64,000 bases of DNA from CAVQTK01 sp963716455 (GCA_963716455.1 CAVQTK010000003.1:74937-138936); one strand, 5' to 3'; shown: positions 44,295 through 53,397, counted from the first letter of the stretch. The notes: a model not told the origin generated them from the sequence alone. Numbers and translations are program-made.

Positions 44295-45065
44295 CTATGT
44301 TAAGGATTTCTGTTTAACAGATTTTAAACCTAAACGCCATAATTGCATATTTCTTGTGTAGCTACTTCGAGTGCTCAGTATTGCAAACATAAAACCGATA
44401 TATCCGTCGCGAAATCCCTGACGTAAAAGATAGGTTCTAAAGAAAGCCCATAAACTATTTACATATGCTTTGAATGGATTAGAGCGCCGCCCCTTGGAAT
44501 GCCTTAATTGGGCGGTTAACAAAGCATAGATTTGCATTTGATTAGACCATTCCGTAATGGATCGATAAGCATTATGTAAAAGAGGTTGTTGTAAATATCC
44601 CACCGGGCCGTTACTAATTACTTTTTCATGAACGATATCGTCAGTAAAACGGCCGCTTTCCCTGCAAAACAAACGTAATACCTTATCTTTTGCTGCATCT
44701 CCATAACGTTGAAATTTCCCGCAGTACATAGTTAAGCGTGGTAAATAAAATGCTTGGTAAGAGGTCATTTGAATAGCTTGTTGTATTTCATTTCGTAAGT
44801 GCTTAGTTACCCACTCATCTGCATCTAAAGATAACACCCAATCTCCGGAGGACATTTGAAGCGCACGGTTTTTTTGCGGCCCATAGCCGGGCCAATCGGT
44901 AATATAGACTAATGAGGTATATTGACGACAAATACGAATGGTTTCATCAGTACTGCCTGAATCAAGAACAATAATTTCGTCTGCCCAGGAGTAAACTGAA
45001 CGTAAACAACGGCCAATATTATGAGCTTCGTTTTTCGCGATGATAATAACGCTAAGTTTAGGCAT
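44295..45065 (-). CDS. GT2 family glycosyltransferase, LPS core glucosyltransferase-like
   Basis: 256 residues, GT-A fold: LSVIIIAKNEAHNIGRCLRS at the N-terminus, DEIIVLDSGSTDETIRI near 29, SLDADEWVTKHL (DxD) near 78 and HEKVISNGPVGYL near 150. It matches the WaaE/LgtF group that adds beta-1,4-glucose to heptose I. A hydrophobic C-terminal stretch suggests membrane association. First gene of the minus-strand GT2-oxygenase-waaC group. Confidence 0.85.
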   Translation of the reverse strand: MPKLSVIIIAKNEAHNIGRCLRSVYSWADEIIVLDSGSTDETIRICRQYTSLVYITDWPGYGPQKNRALQMSSGDWVLSLDADEWVTKHLRNEIQQAIQMTSYQAFYLPRLTMYCGKFQRYGDAAKDKVLRLFCRESGRFTDDIVHEKVISNGPVGYLQQPLLHNAYRSITEWSNQMQIYALLTAQLRHSKGRRSNPFKAYVNSLWAFFRTYLLRQGFRDGYIGFMFAILSTRSSYTRNMQLWRLGLKSVKQKSLT

Positions 45066-45185
45066 GGTTCTATGGTTTCAAAAAAACATTGTAAGGTCAA
45101 GAACTGGAATCTAATGTACATTTCTTTTTACGTGCAATTGCTATAAATTTATATCCTGTAAAGTCCGGATGATATGGAAATACCT

Positions 45186-46619
45186 ATGACTGTAGCTTTG
45201 TATTGGTTTCGTCAAGATTTGCGTTTAGCGGACAACCCTGCCTTGTGGTCTGCAGTTCAAGAAAATACTGCATTTATTCCCATTTATATTTTTGATGAAG
45301 ACATCGCTTGGTCTTTAGGACGCGCACAGCATTGGTGGTTACACCACAGCTTGAAGAGTCTGCAAAATGAGCTTCTTCGCCAAAAAATCGTTTTGGTATT
45401 ACGCAAAGGTCAAGCCTTACCTATTATCACTGAAATAGTACAAAGTCATGCAATTTCTTCTGTATATTGGAATCGATGCTATGAACCGGCTAGACGTAAA
45501 CTAGATGATAAAATACATGCGCTGTTAATAGGGAAAGGAATTGCCGTGCATCGTTTTAATGGGAGTTTGTTGCATGAGCCATCTGATATTTTTAACCAAA
45601 AAAAAAATTATTTTAAGGTTTTTTCTCCTTATTGGCGCAATTGCATAACCCGCGATAATATTCGCGCTTTGTTTCCCGTGCCTACCTTTAAAAAAACCGT
45701 TGTGATAGCAAGTGATAGTCTAAAGAAATGGAATTTATTACCTAAAAGTCCTGATTGGACACAAGGTTTTGCCAAAAAGTGGCGGCCTGGGGAAGCTAAT
45801 GCGCATCGCTTGTTAAAAGATTTTTTAGCAAATGATTTGCAAGGCTATGAGCACAATCGTGATTGTCCTTATCTTAGAGGCGCCTCGCATCTTTCTCCTT
45901 ATTTACATTTTGGAGAAATTAGTCCGGTGCAAATTTGGTATGCTGTACAAGATATAATGTGTCATGGGCAAAGCAAGTTTCGTTCTGCCGAACGTTATTT
46001 AATGGAATTAGGATGGCGAGAGTTTGCTTATTATTGGTTGTTTCATTTTCCGGATTTCCCGAAAGATAATTTTCGCCCTGAATTTAATAATTTTTCTTGG
46101 CAAACCAATGCAAAATTTTTAAAAGCTTGGCAACGAGGACAAACAGGTTACCCGATTGTCGATGCAGGTATGAGCGAACTTTGGTCCACAGGTTATATGC
46201 ACAATCGTGTGCGAATGATAGTGGCTTCGTTTTTAACTAAAGATCTACTCATTGATTGGCGCGAAGGCCAGAATTGGTTTTGGCATACATTATTGGATGC
46301 GGATTTAGCCAACAATTCATTTAACTGGCAATGGGTGGCAGGTTGTGGAGCTGATGCAGCTCCTTACTTTCGGATCTTTAATCCTGTTTTACAGGGAGAA
46401 AAATTCGATCCTCAAGGAACTTATGTGAAAAATTGGTTACCGAAATTAAAATTATTACCTTCCACTTATGTGCACAAACCCTGGTTGGCTTCGGTAAAAA
46501 TATTAAGTCAAGCCAACCTTGAGCTAGGAATCGATTATCCATTACCTATTGTGGATCATGCTCAGGCTCGACAAAGAGCTTTATATTATTTTCAACAGCT
46601 AAAAAATTCTCATGAATAA
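45186..46619 (+). CDS. phrB: Deoxyribodipyrimidine photolyase
   Basis: Light-driven repair of cyclobutane pyrimidine dimers, with FAD and an antenna chromophore. About 477 residues. LYWFRQDLRLADNPAL at the N-terminus, the FAD-binding C-terminal half with YLHFGEISPVQIWYAV near 245, YLMELGWREFAYYWLF, TGYPIVDAGMSELWSTGYMHNRVRM near 325 and DADLANNSFNWQWVAGCGADAAPYFRIFNP near 378. ATG 45186 is preferred (GGAA upstream); ATG 45174 adds four residues. The stop overlaps the convergent coiled-coil gene by ten bases. Confidence 0.95.
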   Translation: MTVALYWFRQDLRLADNPALWSAVQENTAFIPIYIFDEDIAWSLGRAQHWWLHHSLKSLQNELLRQKIVLVLRKGQALPIITEIVQSHAISSVYWNRCYEPARRKLDDKIHALLIGKGIAVHRFNGSLLHEPSDIFNQKKNYFKVFSPYWRNCITRDNIRALFPVPTFKKTVVIASDSLKKWNLLPKSPDWTQGFAKKWRPGEANAHRLLKDFLANDLQGYEHNRDCPYLRGASHLSPYLHFGEISPVQIWYAVQDIMCHGQSKFRSAERYLMELGWREFAYYWLFHFPDFPKDNFRPEFNNFSWQTNAKFLKAWQRGQTGYPIVDAGMSELWSTGYMHNRVRMIVASFLTKDLLIDWREGQNWFWHTLLDADLANNSFNWQWVAGCGADAAPYFRIFNPVLQGEKFDPQGTYVKNWLPKLKLLPSTYVHKPWLASVKILSQANLELGIDYPLPIVDHAQARQRALYYFQQLKNSHE

Positions 46620-48259
46620 GTCATTTTTTGACTATTTAATAATGCACTTACTTGAGGTGATATAGTCTGTGCAGTTGCAAGTGTAAAAAAAGAAATAGTA
46701 GTAGGGCTATAACTAAATGTATCGGGATACAGCGTTGGCATAGAATACGAAAAAACGGGCATAGTAGATAAAACGAGTGACGTTCCTTGCTTTAAAGCAC
46801 GTAATTGAGAGACTTGGAGTTTTAAGAAATTTATTTGGTAAATTAAATCTTCAATTAGATGTTTATCTAATAGTTTTTGGCTGCGGAGCCCCTTTAATTC
46901 TTGTAGTACTATTTCAGATTTATACAGTTCAATTTCAGCACTAGGCTGTAATGTATGATTAGGTTCAGCTGATTTTTTAATTTTAACTAAATCGGGATGT
47001 TTAGGGCTTTCCACAGCTTTAATTTTTTTCTGCTCGCTAATTTCCTTTTGAATTTTTGCCTCTTTTTCCAGGCTGGTCGATAAATTTAATTCAAGTTGCT
47101 TAATTTTAGAAGTCAAAGCTTGATTTTCAAGTTCTAAATTGGTTATTGTCTGATCTTTTTCACTTAGGCTGTCATGATAAGTTTTTATTAGTTTCTCCAG
47201 TTCTAGTGGTTGTTGATTATCGTTCTGCTGTTTTGATTCCTTTAATTTTTGATTTAGATTAGTCAAATTCGTTATTTCCTTTTTTCTACTGATTTCTGAT
47301 TTTGACTTTTCCTCCAATTTGTCCTGTATTTGGATATTTTTATTTCGACTATCGATTAATTTGGTTTCAAGCTGATGCAATGTATCTTTCGTTCGTTTAG
47401 CTTCCTTTTCCTTTTTCAAGTTAATCTGTTTTTTGTAATTTAGCCGGCTTTGTGCGACAGCTTGATCTTTTTTTAGTATGTCTTGCCAATTTTTTTTGGC
47501 GGTATCATTGGACAGATTTTCTACACAAGATCTTATTGCCATAAATTTATCTTCAACAAATGCGGAAATTGATTTATCCGCTAGATCGGCGCAATAAAAC
47601 TCAAATAAATGACAATCCACATCGTAAAAATATATTTGAATTAAATATTGGTTAAAATTATCGTTATTCGTTAGTGAAGTGAAGTTTTCTGAATGGAGTT
47701 GAAGAAAATTATAGGTGGTTAAAATTTTTTGTTGCGTCTCTTTTAAATTTCCAACTTTCCAGAAGCTTCCTATGGATATGGTGTGTAAAAAAAGGTATTT
47801 TAAAAATTCATTACTAGTAATATAAATATCAGAGGCTCTTTCGAAAAAGAATTTTTCAATATTTAAAAAATTCTTTTCCGAACTAGATTCATTAATGATT
47901 TGGCAACAAAGATCCGCAATTTTTATGACATTAACGGAGGTGTTAACGAATTCTTCTTTAACAAGCTTGACACTGGGGATTTGCTTTTCATCTAATTTCT
48001 CAATTTCAAAGCTGATATGCAGACAAACCGTTTGCAATAACTCTAATTTTCCTTTTTCTAACGCCTTCTCTTTGCTTTTCAGCTCTGATTCAACAGCTTG
48101 CACATCGGATTGTAGTATCTTTGATTTTAAAATTTCAGTTTCTTGTATACGTAATGCAAGAGATGGATCGGTGGTTTTTTTGGTAGTTTGGGTATGTTTC
48201 ACCTCCTGCTTAAGGGATTGTAATTTGTTTCTTTTTTTTTGACGAACTTTCTTCTTCAT
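46610..48259 (-). CDS. Long coiled-coil protein, effector candidate
   Basis: About 549 residues, start ATG 48259 (MKKKVRQKKRNK) behind AAGG. The N-terminus is strongly basic. Residues 30-85 and about 290-425 are heptad-like coiled coil (KEAKRTKDTLHQLETKLID, LEKLIKTYHDSLSEKDQTI, LENQALTSKIKQLELNL); between lies a globular helical region with several Cys and Phe. The C-terminal 50 residues are Ser/Thr/Pro/Tyr-rich (PTLYPDTFSYSPTTISFF). No signal peptide or membrane segment. No family recognised. It has its own consensus promoter. Confidence 0.6.
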   Translation of the reverse strand: MKKKVRQKKRNKLQSLKQEVKHTQTTKKTTDPSLALRIQETEILKSKILQSDVQAVESELKSKEKALEKGKLELLQTVCLHISFEIEKLDEKQIPSVKLVKEEFVNTSVNVIKIADLCCQIINESSSEKNFLNIEKFFFERASDIYITSNEFLKYLFLHTISIGSFWKVGNLKETQQKILTTYNFLQLHSENFTSLTNNDNFNQYLIQIYFYDVDCHLFEFYCADLADKSISAFVEDKFMAIRSCVENLSNDTAKKNWQDILKKDQAVAQSRLNYKKQINLKKEKEAKRTKDTLHQLETKLIDSRNKNIQIQDKLEEKSKSEISRKKEITNLTNLNQKLKESKQQNDNQQPLELEKLIKTYHDSLSEKDQTITNLELENQALTSKIKQLELNLSTSLEKEAKIQKEISEQKKIKAVESPKHPDLVKIKKSAEPNHTLQPSAEIELYKSEIVLQELKGLRSQKLLDKHLIEDLIYQINFLKLQVSQLRALKQGTSLVLSTMPVFSYSMPTLYPDTFSYSPTTISFFTLATAQTISPQVSALLNSQKMTYS

Positions 48260-48290
48260 ATGTACCTTTCCCATCCAAAATAAATATGGA

Positions 48291-48319
48291 ATTTTACAAA
48301 TTTATAGCATAGATGTCAA
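48291..48319 (-). promoter_or_regulatory. Consensus sigma70 promoter of the coiled-coil gene
   Basis: On the minus strand TTGACA (48319-48314), 17-base spacer, TAAAAT (48296-48291), about 32 bases before ATG 48259. Exact -35 hexamer and ideal spacing make this one of the best promoters in the window. Confidence 0.65.
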
Positions 48320-48418
48320 TTTCCTATCTTAATTTATAACCAAAGGTGCAAATAAATGAGTACTGGAGAAAGTTAAAGATAAGCAAAAAATAATGTTGCT
48401 CGATACTGAAAAGGTAAT

Positions 48419-48448
48419 TTGCAGTGAAAGAAAAACTTATGTTAAAAT
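48419..48448 (+). promoter_or_regulatory. Candidate promoter of the methyltransferase operon
   Basis: TTGCAG (48419-48424), 18-base spacer, TAAAAT (48443-48448). It would create a leader of about 260-310 bases before the methyltransferase gene, containing the hairpins and leader ORF noted separately. Confidence 0.45.
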
Positions 48449-48513
48449 AGAGTTATGCCCCTAGAAAAATTTTACGAGAGGGGTTGTCTAGTGTGTCTAC
48501 CTGAATTTCTGAG

Positions 48514-48590
48514 TTGCACAATAAAAATAAAATGAATTAGTATATTTAATGATTTTTAACCCAGCCGAGGGCCGTGGTGATATTGTGCAA
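48514..48590 (+). ncRNA. Candidate structured leader element
   Basis: TTGCACAATA (48514-48523) is the exact complement of TATTGTGCAA (48581-48590), enclosing 57 bases with a GC-rich core (CCCAGCCGAGGGCCGTGG). It lies just upstream of the leader ORF ribosome site. No known riboswitch family recognised. Confidence 0.35.
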
Positions 48591-48613
48591 TGAAAAATTC
48601 AAGGAGGAGAGAA

Positions 48614-48712
48614 ATGCGGTCTTTCCCTTTGGCCGCGCCAGCGAACTGGATTCGCAGAGCGAAATCTAACGGAGAAAATAGAAACCGGCAAACCACGGTT
48701 ATTTATTTTTAA
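48614..48712 (+). CDS. 32-residue leader peptide ORF
   Basis: ATG 48614 directly follows AAGGAGGAGAG, the strongest ribosome site in the window. The product begins MRSFPLAAPANWIRRAKSNG. Its TAA abuts an ATG at 48713, a possible start of the methyltransferase. Higher GC than its surroundings. It is either a genuine small protein or a leader whose translation controls the operon. Confidence 0.4.
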   Translation: MRSFPLAAPANWIRRAKSNGENRNRQTTVIYF

Positions 48713-49895
48713 ATGATTTCCAAGGTAGTTGAAATAAGAGTAGTTCAAGAAATAGAGGTGCTTATGGATAAAACTCACCCTATAGCTCAAATCCTTGCAA
48801 AAGCAGATATAGAAATAAATGGATCCCGTCCCTGGGACATGCAAATTATTGAGCCTCGAGTATTTAGTTGGATTCTCCGTGAACCCTCATTAGGATCAGG
48901 TGAAAGCTACATGGAAGGGTGGTGGAGCTGTCAACTGCTTGACGATTTTTTTTTCCGCCTCATGCGCAATATAAAAATAGAAGATCTTTATAAAAATTCT
49001 CGGTTCTTATTTTCTTTTTTTAAAAATTTTTTTTTAAACCCACAGTCGTATCAGAAGTCTCAATGTGTTGCCGAGCAACATTATAATTTAGGAAATAATT
49101 TATTTAGAGCTATGTTGGGTGAAACCATGGCTTATACTTGTGGTTATTGGAAAAATGTCCATACCCTTGATCAAGCGCAATTTGCAAAATATGAGCTGGT
49201 TTGTCAAAAATTACAATTTCAGCCTGGAGAAAATATATTAGAGTTAGGATGTGGATTTGGTGGATTTGCTAAATATGCGGCAGAAAAATATGGTGTTAAC
49301 ATTGTTTCAGTTAATATTTCTTCAGAACAAGTACGTTATGCTAGAGAAATATGTAAAGGTTTATCCGTGAAAATTGTAGAAAGTGATTATCCGTGAGACT
49401 GAACTCTATAATCCTCAGGCAATGAAATTTGATAAAGTTGTTAGTATTGGTTTATGTGAGCACGTTGGTTATAAGAACTATAAGCGTTTATTCAAAATAG
49501 TTCTTAGCAACATGAAACCTGATGGGTTATTTTTGCTGCATACTATTGGCAAAAACCATTCCATTGATTTTTGTGATCCATGGATTCAAAAATATGTTTT
49601 TCCGCAAGGTGTCCTTCCTACTATTCAAGTTCTGGGTCGGGCTTCTGAGCCTTATTTTATAATAGAAGACATTCACAATTTTGGTGCAGATTATGATAAA
49701 ACATTGATGGCATGGTATGAAAATTTTAAAGCCAATTGGCATGAATTAAAATCCTGTTATGATGAAAAATTCTATCGCATGTGGTGTTATTACTTATTAT
49801 CTTGTGCAGGAGGATTTCGTGCTCGATCAAATCAATTATTTCAAATAGTATTTTCTCCAAAGGGAGTAATCAATGGATATATTAGTATCCGCTAA
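48713..49895 (+). pseudogene. cfa: Cyclopropane-fatty-acid synthase-family methyltransferase, one-base frameshift
   Basis: SAM-dependent enzyme that methylates the double bond of membrane acyl chains. N-terminal part: AKADIEINGSRPWDMQI, LGSGESYMEGWWSCQLLDDFF. SAM site: NILELGCGFGGFAKYAAEKYG. C-terminal part after the shift: VSIGLCEHVGYKNYKRLFK, FLLHTIGKN, YYLLSCAGGFRARSNQLFQIV. The two frames meet at 49388-49396 where TATCCGTGAG appears for the expected TATCGTGAG; one extra C produces a stop. Start may be 48713 or, with a better GAGG site, 48764. Apart from the shift the length (~390) is normal. The FAD oxidoreductase downstream suggests a methyl-branching rather than cyclopropane product. 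Confidence 0.85.
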
Positions 49896-51273
49896 GAATC
49901 GGCAAGAGCAGCAATACCACACAGAGTATTGTAAAAAAAAATTATTATTGCTTAATCGATTAAAAGGTGAAGGTCAATCTAGTCATACTTTGCGTCTCAA
50001 AAAGAAAACTTCTAATTTATTTCGTCATCGCCATAACATTCAAACTAAGTGGTTGAATTTACAAGAATTTAATAAAGTTATTAAAGTAGATGCACAAAAT
50101 CTTATTGTTGAAGTAGAAGGGTTAACTACTTATGAAGATTTAGTTAAGGTAACCCTGAACTATCATTGTTTGCCGGCCATCGTTCCAGAACTTAAATCGA
50201 TTACCGTGGGGGGGGCCATTGCTGGTCTTGGCGCAGAATCTTCTTCATTTAAATATGGTTGGGTGCATGAAACTGTAACAGAGTTAGAAGTGTTATTAGC
50301 CCATGGTGAAGTAGTGGTTTGTTCTCCGGATAATGCTTTTAGTGATTTGTTTTATGCTTTACCAGGTTCCTATGGCACATTGGGGTATATCTTAAAAGCT
50401 AAAATTAGGTTAATGAATGTTAAACCTTATATTAAGTTAACTCGATGGCATTTTGTAAACCCACAAGCTTATTTTGATAAGCTAGCAGAATTAGTTTCAC
50501 CTGACCCAACTAAACTTCCATTAGATTATGTTGATGGAACAATCTTGGGTGATGACATGTATATTACGATTGGGAGTTTTGTCGAACAAGCTCCTTATGT
50601 TAGCAATTATAAATATATGCATATTTATTACAAGTCCATTGCTGAGAAAAAAGAGGATTATTTAACTACCTTAGATTACATTTGGCGATGGGATACCGAC
50701 TGGTTTTGGTGTTCAAAATATTTTTTAATGCAAAATTATATTTTCCGACTTCTTTTAGGTAAATTTATGCTTAGATCAACCATTTATTGGAAAATTATGC
50801 ATTTAGTTAATACACATCCATTAATAAAGCATGTTGCTAATTTGTTTGGCCAAAAAATGGAAACGATTATACAGGATTTACAAATACCAATAGATCATGC
50901 GGTCGATTTTTATCAATTTTTCAAAAATGAAATTGGCATAGACCCTATTTTAATCGCCCCTTTGCGATCATCGGCTCCTAGTTTAGCAAATTTTGATTTT
51001 TGTCCAATCGAAAAGAATAAACTATATGTAAATTTTGGCGCCTATGGGAATTTTATTCCTTCTAATCAAGAGCTCGGTCATTTCAATAAATGTATTGAAA
51101 ATAAAGTCGCACAGTGTAAAGGTAATAAATGGCTTTATTCTAATGTCTTTTATACAGAACAAGAATTTTGGCAATTATTTAATAAACAGACTTACCTCAC
51201 CCTAAAACAAAAATATGACCCACAAAAGTTATTGGGTAATTTGTATACCAAGTGTGTTGAGAAAATGGTATAG
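49873..51273 (+). CDS. FAD-binding oxidoreductase, DHCR24/TmsA-like
   Basis: 466 residues. FAD_binding_4 domain followed by a reductase-like C-terminus resembling the sterol delta-24 reductase (DHCR24) group: LIVEVEGLTTYEDLV near 75, LPAIVPELKSITVGGAIAGLG near 98, ESSSFKYG near 120, SDLFYALPGSYGTLGYIL near 155, and C-terminal YTEQEFWQLF. It overlaps the methyltransferase gene by 23 bases, a translationally coupled pair. In actinobacteria and some gammaproteobacteria the same pair (TmsB methyltransferase, TmsA flavoprotein) makes 10-methyl-branched fatty acids, TmsA reducing the methylene intermediate. That function is inferred. A sterol-modifying role, as proposed for Coxiella DHCR24 homologues, is the alternative. 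Confidence 0.78.
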   Translation: MDILVSAKNRQEQQYHTEYCKKKLLLLNRLKGEGQSSHTLRLKKKTSNLFRHRHNIQTKWLNLQEFNKVIKVDAQNLIVEVEGLTTYEDLVKVTLNYHCLPAIVPELKSITVGGAIAGLGAESSSFKYGWVHETVTELEVLLAHGEVVVCSPDNAFSDLFYALPGSYGTLGYILKAKIRLMNVKPYIKLTRWHFVNPQAYFDKLAELVSPDPTKLPLDYVDGTILGDDMYITIGSFVEQAPYVSNYKYMHIYYKSIAEKKEDYLTTLDYIWRWDTDWFWCSKYFLMQNYIFRLLLGKFMLRSTIYWKIMHLVNTHPLIKHVANLFGQKMETIIQDLQIPIDHAVDFYQFFKNEIGIDPILIAPLRSSAPSLANFDFCPIEKNKLYVNFGAYGNFIPSNQELGHFNKCIENKVAQCKGNKWLYSNVFYTEQEFWQLFNKQTYLTLKQKYDPQKLLGNLYTKCVEKMV

Positions 51274-51357
51274 TGACGTTAGCGCCAGCCAGAGAGCAGG
51301 GTTATTTTAAATAAAAATTTTAAATTTTTAATATTTAATAGGTGATTTGGAGGTTTG

Positions 51358-52044
51358 ATGAAGTTCCAAAAAAATTTTTATATGTTTACTGCCATAACTG
51401 TCTTTATTTTTGGCTTGCTGATAATAGGGACGTGGTCGGTACGGCTTTCAGCTGCGTCTCAACAAGAGACACCCCAAATAAATAAAGAAATTAATTTAAA
51501 AAATTTTGAAAATATTATCACTTCTGGCAATTGGAATGTCGAAATACAATCCGGCAATGTATATCGTGTAGAAATAACAGCTTCTGAAGATGAAATAGAT
51601 AAGGCTAATATTTCTGTACACAATGGCGTTCTAATGCTCTCTAACACTCTTATTGAAGATCAGAAAAGTCTTCAAGTTAAAGTGACTTTGCCTCAATTAT
51701 CTCAGTTTGAATTACATGGTACTACTGTTGTCAAATTATTTGGATTTAAAATCAAAAGCTTATTTATGCAGTCATATGGTACTTCATCGATAATTGGCAT
51801 CAATAATTCAATCGAAAATTTAAAAGTATATGCAAAGGGGGTATCCTCAATTAACTTTACAAATAGTCCAACGGTAAATGTGGATTTAAAAATTTCCGGC
51901 TCCAATAGTAGTAATTTGTTTATGAAAGGAGGCAGTTTAGTAGGAGACATCAAGGGAGCAGCTTCGATTACTTACTCTGGCACTATATCTTCACAAGCTA
52001 TTGTGAGGTCAGGTTTAGTAAGTATTCAACATGTTGGAGTTTAA
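51358..52044 (+). CDS. GIN-domain (DUF2807) exported protein
   Basis: 228 residues. N-terminal uncleaved or cleaved signal (FYMFTAITVFIFGLLIIGTW), then a head GIN beta-helix domain: FENIITSGNWNVEIQSGN, VTLPQLSQFELHGTTVVKLFG, LFMQSYGTSSIIG, VYAKGVSSINFTNSP, VDLKISGSNSSNLFMKGGSLVGDIKGAASI. Related proteins are periplasmic or surface-associated, function unknown. ATG 51358 follows GGAGG; the TTG before it is not needed. It is transcribed in the same direction as, and about 80 bases after, the flavoprotein gene. Confidence 0.75.
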   Translation: MKFQKNFYMFTAITVFIFGLLIIGTWSVRLSAASQQETPQINKEINLKNFENIITSGNWNVEIQSGNVYRVEITASEDEIDKANISVHNGVLMLSNTLIEDQKSLQVKVTLPQLSQFELHGTTVVKLFGFKIKSLFMQSYGTSSIIGINNSIENLKVYAKGVSSINFTNSPTVNVDLKISGSNSSNLFMKGGSLVGDIKGAASITYSGTISSQAIVRSGLVSIQHVGV

Positions 52045-52047
52045 TTC

Positions 52048-53397
52048 TCATTTTGTTGGAATATCGCATTTCATTACCTGACTTGTCTTTTGCAATAAAT
52101 TTAATAATTTGCCTATTTTAATTTGTATTTCATTAAATTCCTTGTTTAATTGTGAATCAATTACCAAGCCACCGCCGCCATAACAGTGAATTTTTTGTTG
52201 ATTACAGAGAAGAGTACGTATTGTAATGTTACTGTCCATGTTTCCACGCACATCACAATAAGCAATGCTGCCACAATATAAAGAACGTGAGTGAGGTTCC
52301 AAGCTGTCAATAATTTCCATGGCACGAAGTTTAGGGGCGCCAGTAATAGATCCCCCAGGAAAACAATGACGTAATAAATCTAGAGGGTGTTGATCATCTT
52401 CCAGTTCTCCAATAATGGTGCTGACCAAATGATGTACGTTGTCAAAGCTTTTTAAGGTACATAAGTTAGGGACTTTTATTGATCTGGGTCGACAGCATTT
52501 GCTTATATCGTTACGCAATAAATCTACGATCATTATATTTTCAGCGCGATCTTTTTCACTGGCTAATAAAGCTTGTGCTGATTGGTGATCTTGTGCCGGA
52601 TTGATAAAGCGAGAGCTGGTTCCCTTAATGGGTTGAGTAATAATTTTATTGCCCCTTGCTCTTAAAAATCTTTCAGGTGATAAACACAAAATTGCGCCTT
52701 CAGGAAGATTAATATAAGCGGCCATTGGCATGGGATTGGAAGCGCGTAATTGTTGATAAGCTTTCCAAGGCGTCCCTTGATAAGTTGTTGAAAAACGCTG
52801 TGCGAAATTTATTTGATAACAATCCCCAGCACGTAAATATTTTTGTACCTGATTGAAGGCAGTTGTATATTGGTCTTTATCTAAATTAGAGTGAAATTTT
52901 TGATTTAAAGCAAAAAAATCGTTCGAAAATGTGGTGGGTTTATTTAGCAGTTTTTTTATCGTCTCCAGATGCGATCTGTGAGACGATTTACGGCTTATTA
53001 AGTAGGTAGCTTTAATCAAGTGATCAGTAATGATACTCCATTCATAATAACCAATTACTGCAGATGGCAGGGTAATATCTTTTATAGTTGAAGAAGCAAG
53101 TCCGGTTAATTTATAACCTAAATCATAACTAAAATACCCCAAAATTCCAGTGGTAAAAGGCAATTCTACTGGAATATTAGAGTCATCCAGTTTTTTTTCA
53201 GATGTTAACCAATCTTTTGCTAAATAAAATGGATCGGTTGAAAACAGATCACTAATAATTAATTCAGTGGGCTTAGCTACTATGATATCGAAACGATCCT
53301 TGCCGCAGCTTTCTAAAAGCATAGCATAAGGTGAGTGTACAAAATGAGCAAATAAAGCTGCGCTATTGGAATAATAGGGTAATCGGGATAAGTACAT
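52048..53397 (-). CDS. pabB: Aminodeoxychorismate synthase component I
   Basis: Makes 4-amino-4-deoxychorismate for folate. 449 residues with the chorismate-binding fold: CYQINFAQRFSTTYQG near 198, CLSPERFLRARGNKI near 242, the PIKGTSSR motif near 262 that distinguishes PabB from anthranilate synthase (PIAGT), DLLRNDISK near 299, FPGGSITGAPKLRAMEII near 352 and YGGGGLVIDSQ near 410. It is convergent with the GIN gene (3 bases between stops). Confidence 0.93.
   Translation of the reverse strand: MYLSRLPYYSNSAALFAHFVHSPYAMLLESCGKDRFDIIVAKPTELIISDLFSTDPFYLAKDWLTSEKKLDDSNIPVELPFTTGILGYFSYDLGYKLTGLASSTIKDITLPSAVIGYYEWSIITDHLIKATYLISRKSSHRSHLETIKKLLNKPTTFSNDFFALNQKFHSNLDKDQYTTAFNQVQKYLRAGDCYQINFAQRFSTTYQGTPWKAYQQLRASNPMPMAAYINLPEGAILCLSPERFLRARGNKIITQPIKGTSSRFINPAQDHQSAQALLASEKDRAENIMIVDLLRNDISKCCRPRSIKVPNLCTLKSFDNVHHLVSTIIGELEDDQHPLDLLRHCFPGGSITGAPKLRAMEIIDSLEPHSRSLYCGSIAYCDVRGNMDSNITIRTLLCNQQKIHCYGGGGLVIDSQLNKEFNEIQIKIGKLLNLLQKTSQVMKCDIPTK

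Larger units (their letters stand above)
48320..48613. other. Intergenic leader region upstream of the cfa-type operon
   Basis: No gene seen. It holds a promoter for the plus-strand genes (48419-48448), a small hairpin (CCCCT 48458-48462 with AGGGG 48479-48483) and a perfect ten-base inverted repeat (48514-48523 with 48581-48590), then a strong ribosome site at 48601. Confidence 0.6.
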
